Below, piece by piece: positions 44,501 through 57,800 of a stretch of DNA of 64,000 nucleotides. Numbering within the stretch: position 1 is the stretch's first letter; each line of letters begins with the position of its first letter. The notes below the pieces were generated by a model, which did not search any database, was not told the DNA's origin, and saw nothing but the letters and a program-made list of their open reading frames with translations. A program made the position numbers and the translations under genes. The stretch is from Callaeas wilsoni (Eukaryota > Chordata > Aves > Passeriformes > Callaeidae): positions 98,090 to 162,089 of the forward strand of contig VWPU01002153.1 of the NCBI GenBank assembly GCA_013398955.1. Reading direction: 5' to 3'.

Positions 44501-47500
44501 TGGAAGGCTCACATAAAACTCAGGATAGGAAATGTGTCTGTAGTCTGATTTTGATGGGCCGCTTGCTGAGAGGAAGGAGAAGCCACTTTCACCCAGCTTA
44601 TTAAGTTCTTCTGCACATTTTTAATTCTCTCATTTTTGCTCCATTGTGTGTAAATCTGACATAGAACCCTGCTGGTTTTAAGTGCCTAAGACTGCCCTTT
44701 AGAAATGTACATTTTTGTGCTTCTGCTGCTGGTCTCATCTCTAGTGTTGCAACACACAAAGTTTTCTAATGGAGTTAACACACTGCGTTCCACAGGCCAA
44801 GGGGGAACAACCTATTGATTCTGCAGAGATTTAACCACTTCCCCTGGGCTAACAAGAGCCAAATATCAATGCTCCTGCATGCTAAAATGAATAAGATAAA
44901 CCTCTGTGTACCTTTCTGAAAAGCACAGCACATCCCAGGGTTGCAGTCGTGCTGGTTCTCACAGATGGTGCCGTTCTCCCCCTTGGGAGTGGATCTCCTG
45001 CACTCGCCCCACACGCACAGCTGCTCCCCACAGCACTCCACATCCCGTGAGCAGGGCTGCCAAAGGCAAAAGCTCGTGAGAAAACTGCCACTTCAGCACT
45101 CAGAGCACGTATCCCATGTGGCTGCACCCAGAATTGGACCCTGGGCCTGAAGACAACAATATGTACTTTAAATATATGTCACATCTCTGCTGTTTGAGTA
45201 GAACTGCTTCATTTCTCAATTTAAGCACACGCAGGACTACTGCCAGACGGGAACATCCACAGCAGAGGAGCAGCACTCCATCCAGCCTGGCCTTGGACAC
45301 TTCCAGGGATCCAGGGGCAGCCCCAGCTGCTCTGGGCACCCTGTGCCAGGGCCTGCCCACCCTCCCAGGGAACAATTCCTGCCCAGTATCCAATCTAGCC
45401 TCAAAGCCATTCCCCCTTGTCCTGTCACTGCATGCACCTGCAAAATGTCCCCCTCCAGCTCTCTTGCAGCCCCTTTAGATACTGAAATGCTGCTCTAAGT
45501 TCTCCCTGGAGCCCTCTCTTCTGCATTCAAGGGAAACAAAAATTAATAAATGAAGCATCATCAATGGAGAACATTACTGATTTTTTTCATTGTCAAATGC
45601 AGTCAGGAATTTACAATTTGTTCAGAAGAATTGTTTTCAAAGAGCAAAGCATAGAAAAATATCTTACTAAAATCAGTTTTTCACTTTTAAAGAGTCTTTG
45701 AAAAAATCTCTCTGAAAAAACTCTTTGCAAATCAGAAATGCAAATCTCTAGCTAAAAGTAGCTTTGTATGGGAATTGCCCTAGTGTTTCAACTAAACACA
45801 CCTAAGAAATCAACCGAATAAAAGCCACGGGTGTCACTTTGTTTACTTTTTTAGGTAGTGTGATTAACAATCCTAAAGAGTCATAGCAGGTCAGCGCTTC
45901 AGCAGCTTTTTCCTGTCTGTGTAAAGCCCTGTCTGGGCAGCCATACAAAATCTGTATTTCTTTTCCAGTGGATCCCACAGGCAGTGCTTAACATAGGGCA
46001 AGGAGTAGGACTACACTGGCACTATTAAGACCTGCTAATTAAGGAGAAAAATGCCCTCTAATTGTGGAGGTTCTAGGTCAGGGAATTGATCGCACCTCCT
46101 TCAGCCTGAGCTCACTTTACAACAGAAGTGTAGCTAGGACCCAGTTTTTACTTTCTTTATCCTACAAGAGTCCTACTGAGAACTGCAAAGAAAAGGTGGG
46201 GAGGGAGGTAGGTATTGGGTGATCTCAATCTCGCTTTTTAATTACTCCATGTTAACATGAAAATTTTTTTTACCCTCATGCAGAAAGCTTCGCAGCTTCT
46301 TTTCTGCTCATTTTGACTTGCTGACATTAGCAACAGTAACTTTCTGAGTTTCTACAGATCACATGAAACCCCATCTCATTCAGGACTTACTGTGTGCTGG
46401 GGCTTGCAGAGCTGACATTTGTATTCGAAGGTGGAGAACTGGCAATATTTCCCTGGTTCACAGTCTTCATCAATGATACACTCCTGCACGAAAGGATAGA
46501 AGTGTGACCTGCCAAAAATTCATGCCTCTCCTTGAAATACCAGAAACTCTTCATTGACTGTATTTCCTATTTGGGAACCAAGGAAAAAAGCTTGCTGGGG
46601 TTCTTCGTACAACCACAGCTCTGTAACAGGCCAGTGCCCTCTCCCTGCATCATCTAAATCCTCTGGCCTGGAATTGTTGGGTGGCTTCACTTCCTGAGGG
46701 CATGGCAGGGAAGAGAACACAGAGAGTGAGTGCACATATTTGTGCACCCTCATGTCTGCTTCACAGCAAGCGGGTGCTCTCCCATCTAATGGTTACCTCT
46801 TAAAAATTGTGTAATTAACCCTCTTCTCTAAAATGTCTGGTTTTTTTTTTCTCCAGGCTGTAAACAATGTAGTCAACAGAAGAATAAATCACAGCAGCGT
46901 TCTGAGTCACCTGTACTCCAGCATTGATTTGTACCATTGTTAGTGGAAAAAAAAAAGGAAAAAGAAAGGAAAAGGAAAAGGAAAAGAAAAAGGTTTTACA
47001 CAAAAATCCCTGAATTCTCTGAATAAGCACTTGACTGCTCTTTGGCAGACACTAATCTCGCTTGCTGGAGCAGATCATCTGTGCAACCTCTACTGAACGT
47101 TTCCACCAAGCTTCTCATTTGCTTCAGATCTTCTCCAGATCCAACCTTTTGGAGGGCTCTTGCCCTGTGTGAGGCCAGGCTGCTCTGCCTGAATCAGCCT
47201 TGTCTAAGTTACCCATTTTGGCCACCTCGGATGTTTTCAAACAGTTTGATTACCCAGAACACAGAGCAGAAGCTAAACACAGTCTAGGGCCTGACTCTTT
47301 TCAAGTCAATGTCTCGACATTCAGGTTATACAATTCAGAAAAAGTCATTTTAGCTGTTTTAAGGAATTAGTATCACCAGGTCTAGGCTGCTATAAATTAT
47401 CACAATGTTTTCCAACTCCATTATCCCAGTACTGTGTGTGTTCTGCTTTTTTTGTTGTTGTTGTTTTTCTTTGCTTTGTTTTTCTGTTGCTACATAATAA

Positions 47501-50500
47501 GGTGGATCAAAATCCAAATATCCAAATGTTATGCAGTATGTTGGAGGTTTTGTGGCTCTGAGTGAGCAGCCAGCCACTTCTCTTCAGCAGCCATGCTCTT
47601 GTAGGCCAGCGTCCTGTTTGCAGCTTTGTCAGCTGCTTTCATGAATCCCCTGTATAAACCATACCCAGAACAGACTATACTGTTTCATTCCTGTTCCATC
47701 CACTTTCAGGCAAACAGCCAGGTCTCGCTGTAGTCAGGTTTTCCAACTGTCCCTCTCCACAAAGGAGAGCTCCTGCCATGATTGTTTTTAAGCTCATGGA
47801 ATAACTTTCTCTCTAGCTCTAAAACCATCTAACACCAAAGTTGCAATTCTCCAGTTGCTGCTTTCTCCTGAATTAATGAGTCCCACACCAAAAAACTTTT
47901 TCCTTTTACTGAGTTGTGTCCCACCAGTTCAGACTTTCAGTTTTATGAGGGTTTCCAGTCAGGGAAAAGAAATCCCTTTGTGGTTTTCTTTCCTGGCATG
48001 GAAGAGGCTTCCTTTCATATGTGCTCTGTGAAATAGTGTGCCACACTCCAAACCAATTTACTTCACCCAGACACCCATAGTTAACGCAGAACTCAGTAGT
48101 GCTTACATGCAGACATGTAACAATATTTTAAAAAATTATTTATTTTTCTTTATTTAATCAGACAACAGACCTTTTATAATTCAGCTACCTTTAGACAGAA
48201 TAGTTGCTGGACAAGGAGCAAATCTGAACACCTTTATCAGCTGCAACAGATTCTGAACAATCAATTTTTTCCTATGTCTTGGGGTAATTTTCCACATCCT
48301 GGAATTGTGCAAACTAAATTATTCATCAGAATATTTTGTCACTGCAGGAGCAACTGGGTAAACTGAGGAGAGGGAGCGCTGGCTTCTGATGTGCAGCAGA
48401 GCATACAAGCTGGGCAGATAATGCAAAGACAGAATTAGCCACACTGATAATGATGTACATCTCTCTGAAATCCATTTTGATGGTATGCCAGTCAATGCTG
48501 TGGCAAAGGAACACGCTGTTTGGGAAGTGCTAAAGAATAATACAGCGTGAAAGCAGCACTGCCTATTTATTAATGGGTGTACTGGGACCCATAAACAACA
48601 GAGGCCAGGATGGAGAATCCCATGCTATGTACCTGTAAAGACACACTCAGCATCCTGTGGACTCTCATTATAATATTGTGCTCTGCAGTGAATATCCTGC
48701 AGCACCTGGAAGCAATTTGGGCATTAGGATCCGTTCCAAAACCAACAGGAAAAAAAACCCAAAACAACAAAAACCCATCCAACAAAAAAAAAAAGAAAAT
48801 CATGAAAAAGGTTCCTAAGTCTGCTGAAACAACTGCTGCTGAAAGAACCTTCAGGTTTCTTGTCTTGGCTAGATCATGCCAAAGATTATTGCTTTCCTAA
48901 AGAATGGTTAGTGTCCATTTTATTCGAAAATAAAGCAGTGAGTGATGCTGGTGCCAGTTAAACACGGCAGCTCCCAGACCACTGGAGCAGCTGGTGCAGG
49001 ACTGTACCGGTCAGAACTGGTGGCACAAGCTTTGACACGAGTCCTCTCCCTCAGGCCTTTACACACACATGGAAAGGCACAAAGGAAAAGGGTTTTCTCT
49101 CAATGTGACGCGTCAATCTGCAGCCTCCGGCCACAGCACGCCCTTGGGCCTGGAAGGTGCTCCAGGCAATTCTGGCAGACTCTGCTGACTGGTGGAGTGC
49201 ATCCCGCCTTGGTGTGGACCTCGTTACCCTCTGCCCATACAGCACACTGCGGGGGATAAGGAGGGAGAAGCAAAGAATCTCTCATTTCAAGTTATGAAAG
49301 CAGAACAACATGGCCAAAGTTAACCTACTTTCACACAGAGAGCCATTTTCTTTGGCAGCGCTCATCTGGTTTTTGTACCTCACTATGGCAGTACTTTTAA
49401 TGCTGTTTTGCTGGTGATACAGTAGGTACTGAAATAACACTCATTTTGCTTTGCTCTTATTCCCCTTAATCCTTAACTAAAACCCTAAGGGTAGACTAAA
49501 AATATTCTGATGATGTCTAACCTTCAAAATGGACTCGCTGATTTTAAATTCAAAACTGGCATTTGATTTATCTATTCCCTCTCCCCACTCACACTCACCC
49601 TGCCTCCACATTCTCAGAAAGTTCTTCTTCAAAGACGACTTTAAACAAAACTCTCTTTTCACTACTCGTATCTTCAGCCGATATTTGTCAGGGACTGTCT
49701 TGGGTGAGACTTTCTCTCCCGGGATCTTTACTCTTTAGTTTAGAACCCAAGAAAGCAGAGGAAGGCACTGTCATGACTTAATATACAACTTTTCTGTGGT
49801 TCTCTGGCATGAGAACACTGAGATTCGAGCAGGAGAACCCCTTTTCTCCTCCTTGTGCAGCCCACATGGCCCAGCTTGCTGGCTTACTGTGATCCAGTTG
49901 AAGTTTGTGCCTACAAACTTCTGAAGGAGCTGAAGGGAGAGGCAGGATTGTTTTCTGCATAGCTGGTAAGCCAAAACAGCCCTTCCAAAGTGTTCATTCC
50001 TAACACTCTACGGGTTTCAGGTTCCCAAGCTGTGAAGTATAGAGGCAAAAATCAATGATTTCGGAGAGGTAGGAATGATCTGCCAGCAGAAACACAGCAC
50101 AGGAATCAATGCTACTAAAGCAATTGGTGTGACATTTAGAAAACGAGTTTTAGCAATCACCTTGGAAATGCATGGGGGCACCTCTTGCAGTATTCCGGGA
50201 CAAATGTGCTCCAAAAGCTTCTCTGAACAAAAGCCCTTTCACATGTTTATTTATATGAAGCAATTCCCTTTTCAAAAACCTGTAACTCAGGTGAAACTCA
50301 ATGTTAACCTGCATAAACCATAGCTACAGATCCTTCCCAAACAGTGCCAGAGAGCACCCAACTGCATCTGTGAGACAACAATTCCAGCCATGGCTGAAGT
50401 GCCATGTTCACATTGGAACTGACATCTCTCAGCAATTAATCCTTCTGAGAGTTAACATTTCTGTGTTTACCAATCCCCTTCTAGGTTTTGTTTCAATTTC

Positions 50501-51855
50501 TGCAAGTTGTTTCACATAGGGCTGGTCTCCATCACTGTAGCAGATGGCAAAAACTGCTGAGTAGTAAGGAAAAAAAAGAAGCATAAAACCTGTTTTATAG
50601 CCTACATATATTAAATAAAAAGGCAGAATTGCATAAAATGGAATATTGTTTTATGGAAACTACTACCTTAATTTGAAATGCAGTAGCATTCCAGTTCCTA
50701 AACTCACAGTTGTCTAGACAGGGCATATAATGCATTTGTCTTTAATGAGATAAGAATTAATTTGCCTTGAAATACCTCAAAACCTCTGTAATAATTTCCA
50801 GCAGCGCAAACCTCTCACTGCTGTCCTGCCAAGCACACGGCACTCGTAAAATTAGGAACTTCTGCTAAAAAAAGACGTCCTAAAAAGAGCAGACGTGAGC
50901 AGCAAACTGTGGTAGGGATCACATCCCAGGGCTGTGTGGGAAAGCCAGCTCTCTGGGTGGCTGTTCAACAGGAATGTGACTTCTGAGCTCAAAACTAATA
51001 AACAACAAAACTCCCTTGGTTTTGTCTTCTGCTCCTCCACAGAGCTAATCTCATCAGATTCCTTTTTCCCTGTTTCCCAGAAACATTTTAACTGGGAAAA
51101 CTTCATTTCTGGTTCTCCACATAACACAATATAAACGGAGGCAAAATATGTCTACATGACATAACTGAAGGCAGCCTAAAGGCACTTGGGCTTGGCTTTA
51201 GGTACCTGAAGCACCACGGCTACAGTCAGAAAGGGAATTATTTGAGGCAGGCTGTGGTCCCCAATAAACTGCTCAGCACCAAAGCCGGTGGAAGAACTGC
51301 ATCCCTTTCTACACCACTCGCTTATTCCCACACACAAACAGTCATCCTGTCCCTTATGCACTTAATGCTCAACGTCAAAAGAGGAAATAAATAAAACATC
51401 ATCTTATCCACAGCTTCAAGGAACTGGCTCCAGTAAAAGAAGAAACTACAATCAAAAAAAACCTCAAAGAAACAAAACAAAAAAAATCCTGACAAATGCC
51501 TCAGAATAATGAGGAAAATGCTGCCTAGATGCTCTCTCAAATCATGCTCTGTTCGCTCTTGGTCAAAATCTCTCTGTATGCCTTGCAATAATTTAATAGC
51601 AGGTCACTCTGCAGAAGCAGCCACTTCATTTTCTTCCCTCACCCTTTTTTTAAAAGCTTCTGCAAATGCTCCAATGTAGGAAACACAGTGCCAAGTACTC
51701 ATTTCAATCCATTTTGCAATGGTATCAAAGTGGGCACATGAGAAGAACTATTCTAACGTAGCAGAAAACACTCACAAATTATATAGCTGACAGGTAATTA
51801 ACTTTGTCTGGAAACTAAGAGCTATCCAGCTAAGAAAGAAGAAAAGAACTGTGTC

Positions 51856-51888
<33 letters not shown>

Positions 51889-54800
51889 GTATATTTATGT
51901 ACAAGTGAGGTCAAAATACTGATGCATGTTTATAAACCAAGTTTTTCCTAATGAGTTTGCAATTAATGGTCTTAACAAAGAAATGCATCTACCTGTGGAT
52001 ATGTTAACTGCACAACAACAATTCTTTGGTCTTTGATAACCGGAAGATGTGTCTAAACACTCGTGGTCAGAGAGATCCTGGGTTTTATTCCAAGCTTCCT
52101 GAGCTCCAGTAACAGTTGTGGAGCCACTGTAGAGCTGTGCCACAAAGCTCTGAAATGCCATTATTTGTAAGCAGCAATAATCACACAAAGACACAGCTCT
52201 GAGGTGCTGATGTTCCCCAGGAGCTGAATTTTAATGCAGGCCGCTCTTGTCTCTGCAACTGGCAGCTTCAAAGTTCCCGTGATTCACTACTGAACTATGT
52301 CCATTTTGCAAATTTGTAAAAGCAAAACAACACAGAGTAGCTGTACACAGGGAGGATGTGAAACAGCTGGGTGAAAAGAAAAACCTTTGAAAACAAGATT
52401 TCCGTACTTAATAGCTGCTGGCTAATCTTCATCACTAAATTAAGAGTAGCACACTGAGAGTAAGATGTCGACCTGTGCCCCATCCCTCGTGGAACTGATT
52501 TCAAACCTCGGATTTTATGGGCTTTGTTCTCATATTATACTCTTCTTTTGGTAGTCTACAGTGTGAACAGACTTATTAATTGTGCTTAAGATGCCAGCCA
52601 AACATAATAATACTGGAACAGGAGTACATTGGTAAGGATCCACATTCAAAGGATCTTGCCCATGGCAGAGTTGAGGGTATAAAAGACTGCTTTTACTTTA
52701 GAAGGAATGGAATAATTTATCTTCCATGAGCGGTAGATGGAAGAAGAAGGGGTTTGAATTACTGCAATAGCATTGGAACAAATCATCTCCAGCACTCAGG
52801 GGTTTTGGGACGATGAGATCTGTGTCTGCCTAAGGGTGGAATAGGCATCTGGGTCATAGGTGTTGACTCTGAAGCTTTGTCAAGACCTCCTCTTTGGGGC
52901 ATTTGTTGGGATTACAAAAGAGCCTCTTTTGTTTTATTATTCCCTTAATTTAATTTTCCATCTGAAATGATGTGCCTAGAGGATATCAACAATATCAGAT
53001 GATGACTATTCATGAATATTCATTCCATTTCCTAAACAAACACCAATGAGGAAGAAATGAAAAGGGGTCTTCAGCACACTCTTCTTGTCCTTCCAAAAGG
53101 GACATAAGAATATGAATGCATTGCAGATTTCCACCACGCATGAATTCCAAGACAGACACATCCCAGGGAGCCAAAACTTTCTCTTGCTCAGCTGTGAGGT
53201 ATCTTGGACCCAGAAAAAACCACTAAGGCTCCCCTTTGCCTGACACCATGATGTCAACCTTTCTACAGGCCCTAAGATTCTTCTTCTCCCCCTGGACTTT
53301 CTAAGGGAAGAAGTTTGAGGGATTCCTCATGTGATATAAATTCACGAGCAGGCTCTGAGTAATTTCCAGACAGAGTAATGAGTAAACAGACCCAGAATTC
53401 CCACCCCACCCAGTGTCTCTTTAGTACAACTGTGCTGAATTACAATATATGACTAACTGGAAGGGAGGAGTGGACTTGCTAGGAAGGTAAGAATCAGGAC
53501 AGGTAGGATAGGTGAGGGGGGCTCTCTGTGTAAGCTGCAGAGGTGAACAACCACGAGCTGGCAGCTGATGCCTTCACCAGCGTGGTGTCCCCCAGTGCTA
53601 TCAGTGAATCAGCCCCTGCAAAGGCCAGGCAGACACTCACTCCACAAAAGATGCCAAAATGCTCTTTGTGAATCACATGAGAGGAAGGAAGAAGTTGAGA
53701 CTCACTCAGCTGGCACAGAAAAGCCTTTCTCGAGGCATTGCATTTCAAGCTACCATTCTACAGTGCTTTCTTTCTTTCTTTCTTACATTTGCCAAACCTT
53801 TGGTGAAACAGAAATAAACAGAAAAAACTTCAATTCACCACGTTCCTTCAATTTCCATGGTTTAGCTTAATAAATCACAGTACAAAACACCATCAAGCTG
53901 GACTGGTAGTGTCTCACACCTCTTCCTGGCTCTACACAGCTGCACAGAAGGCCCAGCAATCACCGATCACATTCATTCTCTCTCCTCCTACTCCTCCTAC
54001 TCACTGGTATAAAACCAGTACCATTCTACAGATTTCATTGAATCTAACCGTCCTAAAGTCCAGGCAAAGGTTAGATAAGACTCAGGCTCATCATGTATGG
54101 AATGATGTGTTATTGGGCCAACCTCCCAGCCACAGCAAATTCTGCCACCTTACCTATGACAACACAGATGTAATCAGCTGCAGATTTAACTCAATTATCT
54201 GCATCCTTTGTATCTCTCTCAACCATTCTAAGATTTTAACAGGTGCAGATAAAAGATAAAAAGACAAAATACCTATGCTATACTTCCAGTGCTGTAGCCT
54301 GTATTTCCTAAAGCCTTAGCTACTGTTGTTACCCTTCCAGCTAAGGCCTGCTGCTAAATTAGGTAACATGGTTTCAGCTAAAATCTCAAATAAGCAGCTG
54401 CTGGAGCCAATGGATCAAGTCATGTAATCAAAACCAGTGGAAAAAAATTCTCATTTGCCTTAAAGCTTTTCCTCTCATGATTAATTTGCTACATGTGTAT
54501 GGCAAGAGGCAAGAAACACTCCTGGTAAACCTTCAATAAGGATAATCCATACCGATCTCTTAACAGATGTCACTAGATCACGAAATTGCCACCAGCCCAC
54601 ATAAAAGATTCACACTCCTAACTGTATGTTACCCCAAAGAGAAGACAAGAAAACCCCAAACATTTCTCTTAGAATAAACAGGTTGATCTAGGAAAGGCAG
54701 AAACTAAAATCATTCATGGTGATCTGTTTTTTATGTCTCCCTGCAACTTGGACATGATCTGTAAAAGACAACTGCACAGCCTTGCGTCCCCAAACTCGGC

Positions 54801-57800
54801 ATGTTATGAGTAGGACAAGTGAGCCAAAAGCAGGGAAAAGGTAAGCAACCTCCCTCTGGCTTGCACTACTCCCTTACCACGGCTTGCTGGCAGAACAGTT
54901 GTGGCAGCCAGTGTGCAAAGAAGGGAGAAGAAGCAGGAAGCTTCACTCCTCTCTGCACATGGAAAGCTTCAGACAAGGCAGGACTCATGCCCACAACGAA
55001 CAAGGATGCTGTGAGCTTTAGAAGTGATGCACGGACACTGGTAAGCACTGGCTGGAACAGAGAGGTTTGTACCCTCCAGGAGAACTCACTGTTTTTTCAG
55101 TCTGCTCTTACTAAGCATGCCTAGAACACTGGATCAGTTCTAGGCACCGTCACGGTGTTGCAGCAATAGCTCATTTCTGGTGAGGAGAAATTTATCACAA
55201 GAAAAGCTTTCTCTCTTCAATATTTAGCTACTCAAAGGGTAATAGTCCAGACAGATAAAAACGGTGAGGTGGCTCTTCAGCCAACTCGATTTTGCGCAAG
55301 TTTCTTTTTTCTCTTTCGAGTTTAGCTGGAATAGAAATATGGCATTACAGCATATGAGGATCTAGCAAATTTTCTGGCAATTCTAAATACAGGCATAGAC
55401 TGGAATTGCTATTGAAGACTTTTGGAATATCTAATAGTACTACCTAGTTTTGTTTCCCTAACTCGACAGAAAAAAACCAACTTAAACTAAGCTAGACTAA
55501 CAGGAAATATGAAAGGAATCCTAGTCACTCTTATAGGATTTTTTCATTACTAACAAAGTAAATTTACTAAAGTTGTCTGAACTGCTTCAGACTCCCACTG
55601 ATACAAATGAGAGCAGGGTTTGATATCTTTAATGAAGAGTAATCCTTTTGCTGTTGCATCAGTTTACTTGCCTGGAAATCTAAGATGCCATTTAAGAGAA
55701 AAAAAAAAAAAAAAAGGTGATACTGATCTGTGCTCTCTGCCCTTTGCTAGTTGTGTTTTCAGCCAGAACACCTGCCTGGCTTGCCTCACCTCTCAGCAAA
55801 AGGCACCTCGTTTCTCCTGCCTCTGGTGAGGTCTAGCAGCTGCTCCCACCTGCTCCTTTGCTCAGGGTCACCGAGCCCGTAGCCGAGCGCTTGGAAGCTG
55901 CAGCCTCACTTGCCACGCCGTGGCCGCTGCAGCGCTGCAGTGCTGCACAAGCACCTGCTGGTTGTGCACGCCGTCCACTCCTGCTTCCCTGCGTGCTCCC
56001 GCAACTTTCCACACGGCCTCCTCTGAGAGAAAACCAACTCAGGACGGACTAAGCTCAGTAAACAAAGAGGTGGAACCTGAGCAGTGCGTCAGGCAGCTGG
56101 CAAGTACAGGGATTTCCCACCTTTCTCCTCAGGGAAGTTTCTTCATGCAGGATCAGAGGTGGCATTTGTTTTTCAAACTCTTTCTGGCATGTCTTTCCAT
56201 TCACTGGGGCTAACATTCAGGGGTTTTTTGGCCACAGCTCAGTGAACATCAATCAGATGGCTGTCAAAAACACTGGGATTAGATACACTGTGCCTGACAA
56301 TAAGGCCATCCTATCATCCATGACCTAAATTAAATCTCTTAATAGCTTTTGCATCACTAGGGAGCATTTGCTGCTTACAGCGCTGTCTGTGAAGACTCAG
56401 AGATATGCACACAGTCCCTCACACCTTTCATACAAGAGTAAGTCCTTCTCTACAACAGGATTCACAGCCTGAAAACACTCCAGATTAATAAGAGCAACGC
56501 AAAAAGCTAATTGAACAATTCTTCTTATCTTTGGCTAAATCCTCCTTCCTTTTGCACCCTTCTCCACATTATTTTCTACACTAACAAACACAAGCTACTT
56601 GTCCTCATGAGCTATTCACACTTGCCCCAAAGCTTCATACTCTACATTGCCAAGACTGAAACCAAAAAGGGAACAGAAAAAAGGGGTTCAGTAAGAAATT
56701 GGTCAAGGATGTCTAACCCTGCCTGTCTGAGGAGCCGTGGCTCTCTAAAACAAGTACAATTTGCCTTATCTACTCCTCCACCAAGGATTACCTCTAAAGG
56801 GTGTGTATTGCGGAAAGAACTGCACTGGTCCAGTGATTAATGGAGCAGAGCAGGCTGGACAGCTAACAGAAGAGCAAACTTAGAGTACCAAGGAATTAAA
56901 TTATTAAATATACAAAACCTACCAGGTTTAGCTATTACGTGATTTTTGGCTAGACGGAGACCTGGATCCCAACCCAGGAATGCACTTACTGTGTCTAGTG
57001 ATAGTTTAAGGTTGTTGAGTGCAAGTCACTAGTGACTAAAAGTTCTGTGGAAAAAGCAACAAAAAAAACCGGACCCAAATGTAAGACTGCCCAAAACAAG
57101 TGTCCTCCCCGAGACATTAGGGAGTGGAAGTCAACACCAAGATGCTGCATTTTCAAATTTCTGCCATTGACTCCTCTCCTGCAGTGCTGCTGATGGAAAA
57201 ATTGTGATTTCCGTTCCATCACCGCTTCCTTCTCAGTTTCCAAAGCTTCCTTTCGACAGAGCGCTGGTAGGAACTCCTCTCCCTGGAGAAGTATGAGCCT
57301 CAAAGAGAGCAACTCCAGCACATGTGGCTGAGAACATATTTGGTGAAATCATATACGAGTTGCCCAAGCAGGAACCAAGTGGTTACTTTGGCAGTTCTGG
57401 GTATCAGCAGAGAAGTGGGAGCTTGAAGAGCTGCAGCTTAACCATTTAAACCACTGTTTTTCTCTAGAAAAGGGGGAAGTGGAACCATTTTCTTTCTTTT
57501 TACTACTTTACTGCTAGAGTAAAAATAAAGGCTGAGGAAAGGTTTGAAGGAGGCTGTTTTAAAGGGATGCCATCCATTCTATCTGTACAGATAAACCAGA
57601 ACCTGCCAGGTCAACTTGTAAAAGCAGCTTCACAGTGATGCCGCCTTGCCCAGAGCTCCAGGGGTGCAAACAGCAGCCTTCATTTTGGAAATAAAGGCCT
57701 GGGCATCCCAGGGTCTCCCCGCTAAGGACCTGCTGGTGTTTGAAATGCCTCAGTGAGCAGCTGCTGTGTTTGCAGAAGGCGGGTCCCGAATCCAGGTGTG

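Larger units (their letters stand above)
41521..46390. other. DKK3 introns between exons 8 and 5
   Basis: Introns of 1160, 2074 and 1334 bases holding the (TA)n repeat and the reverse CR1 fragment. Nothing else is recognised. Confidence 0.75.
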
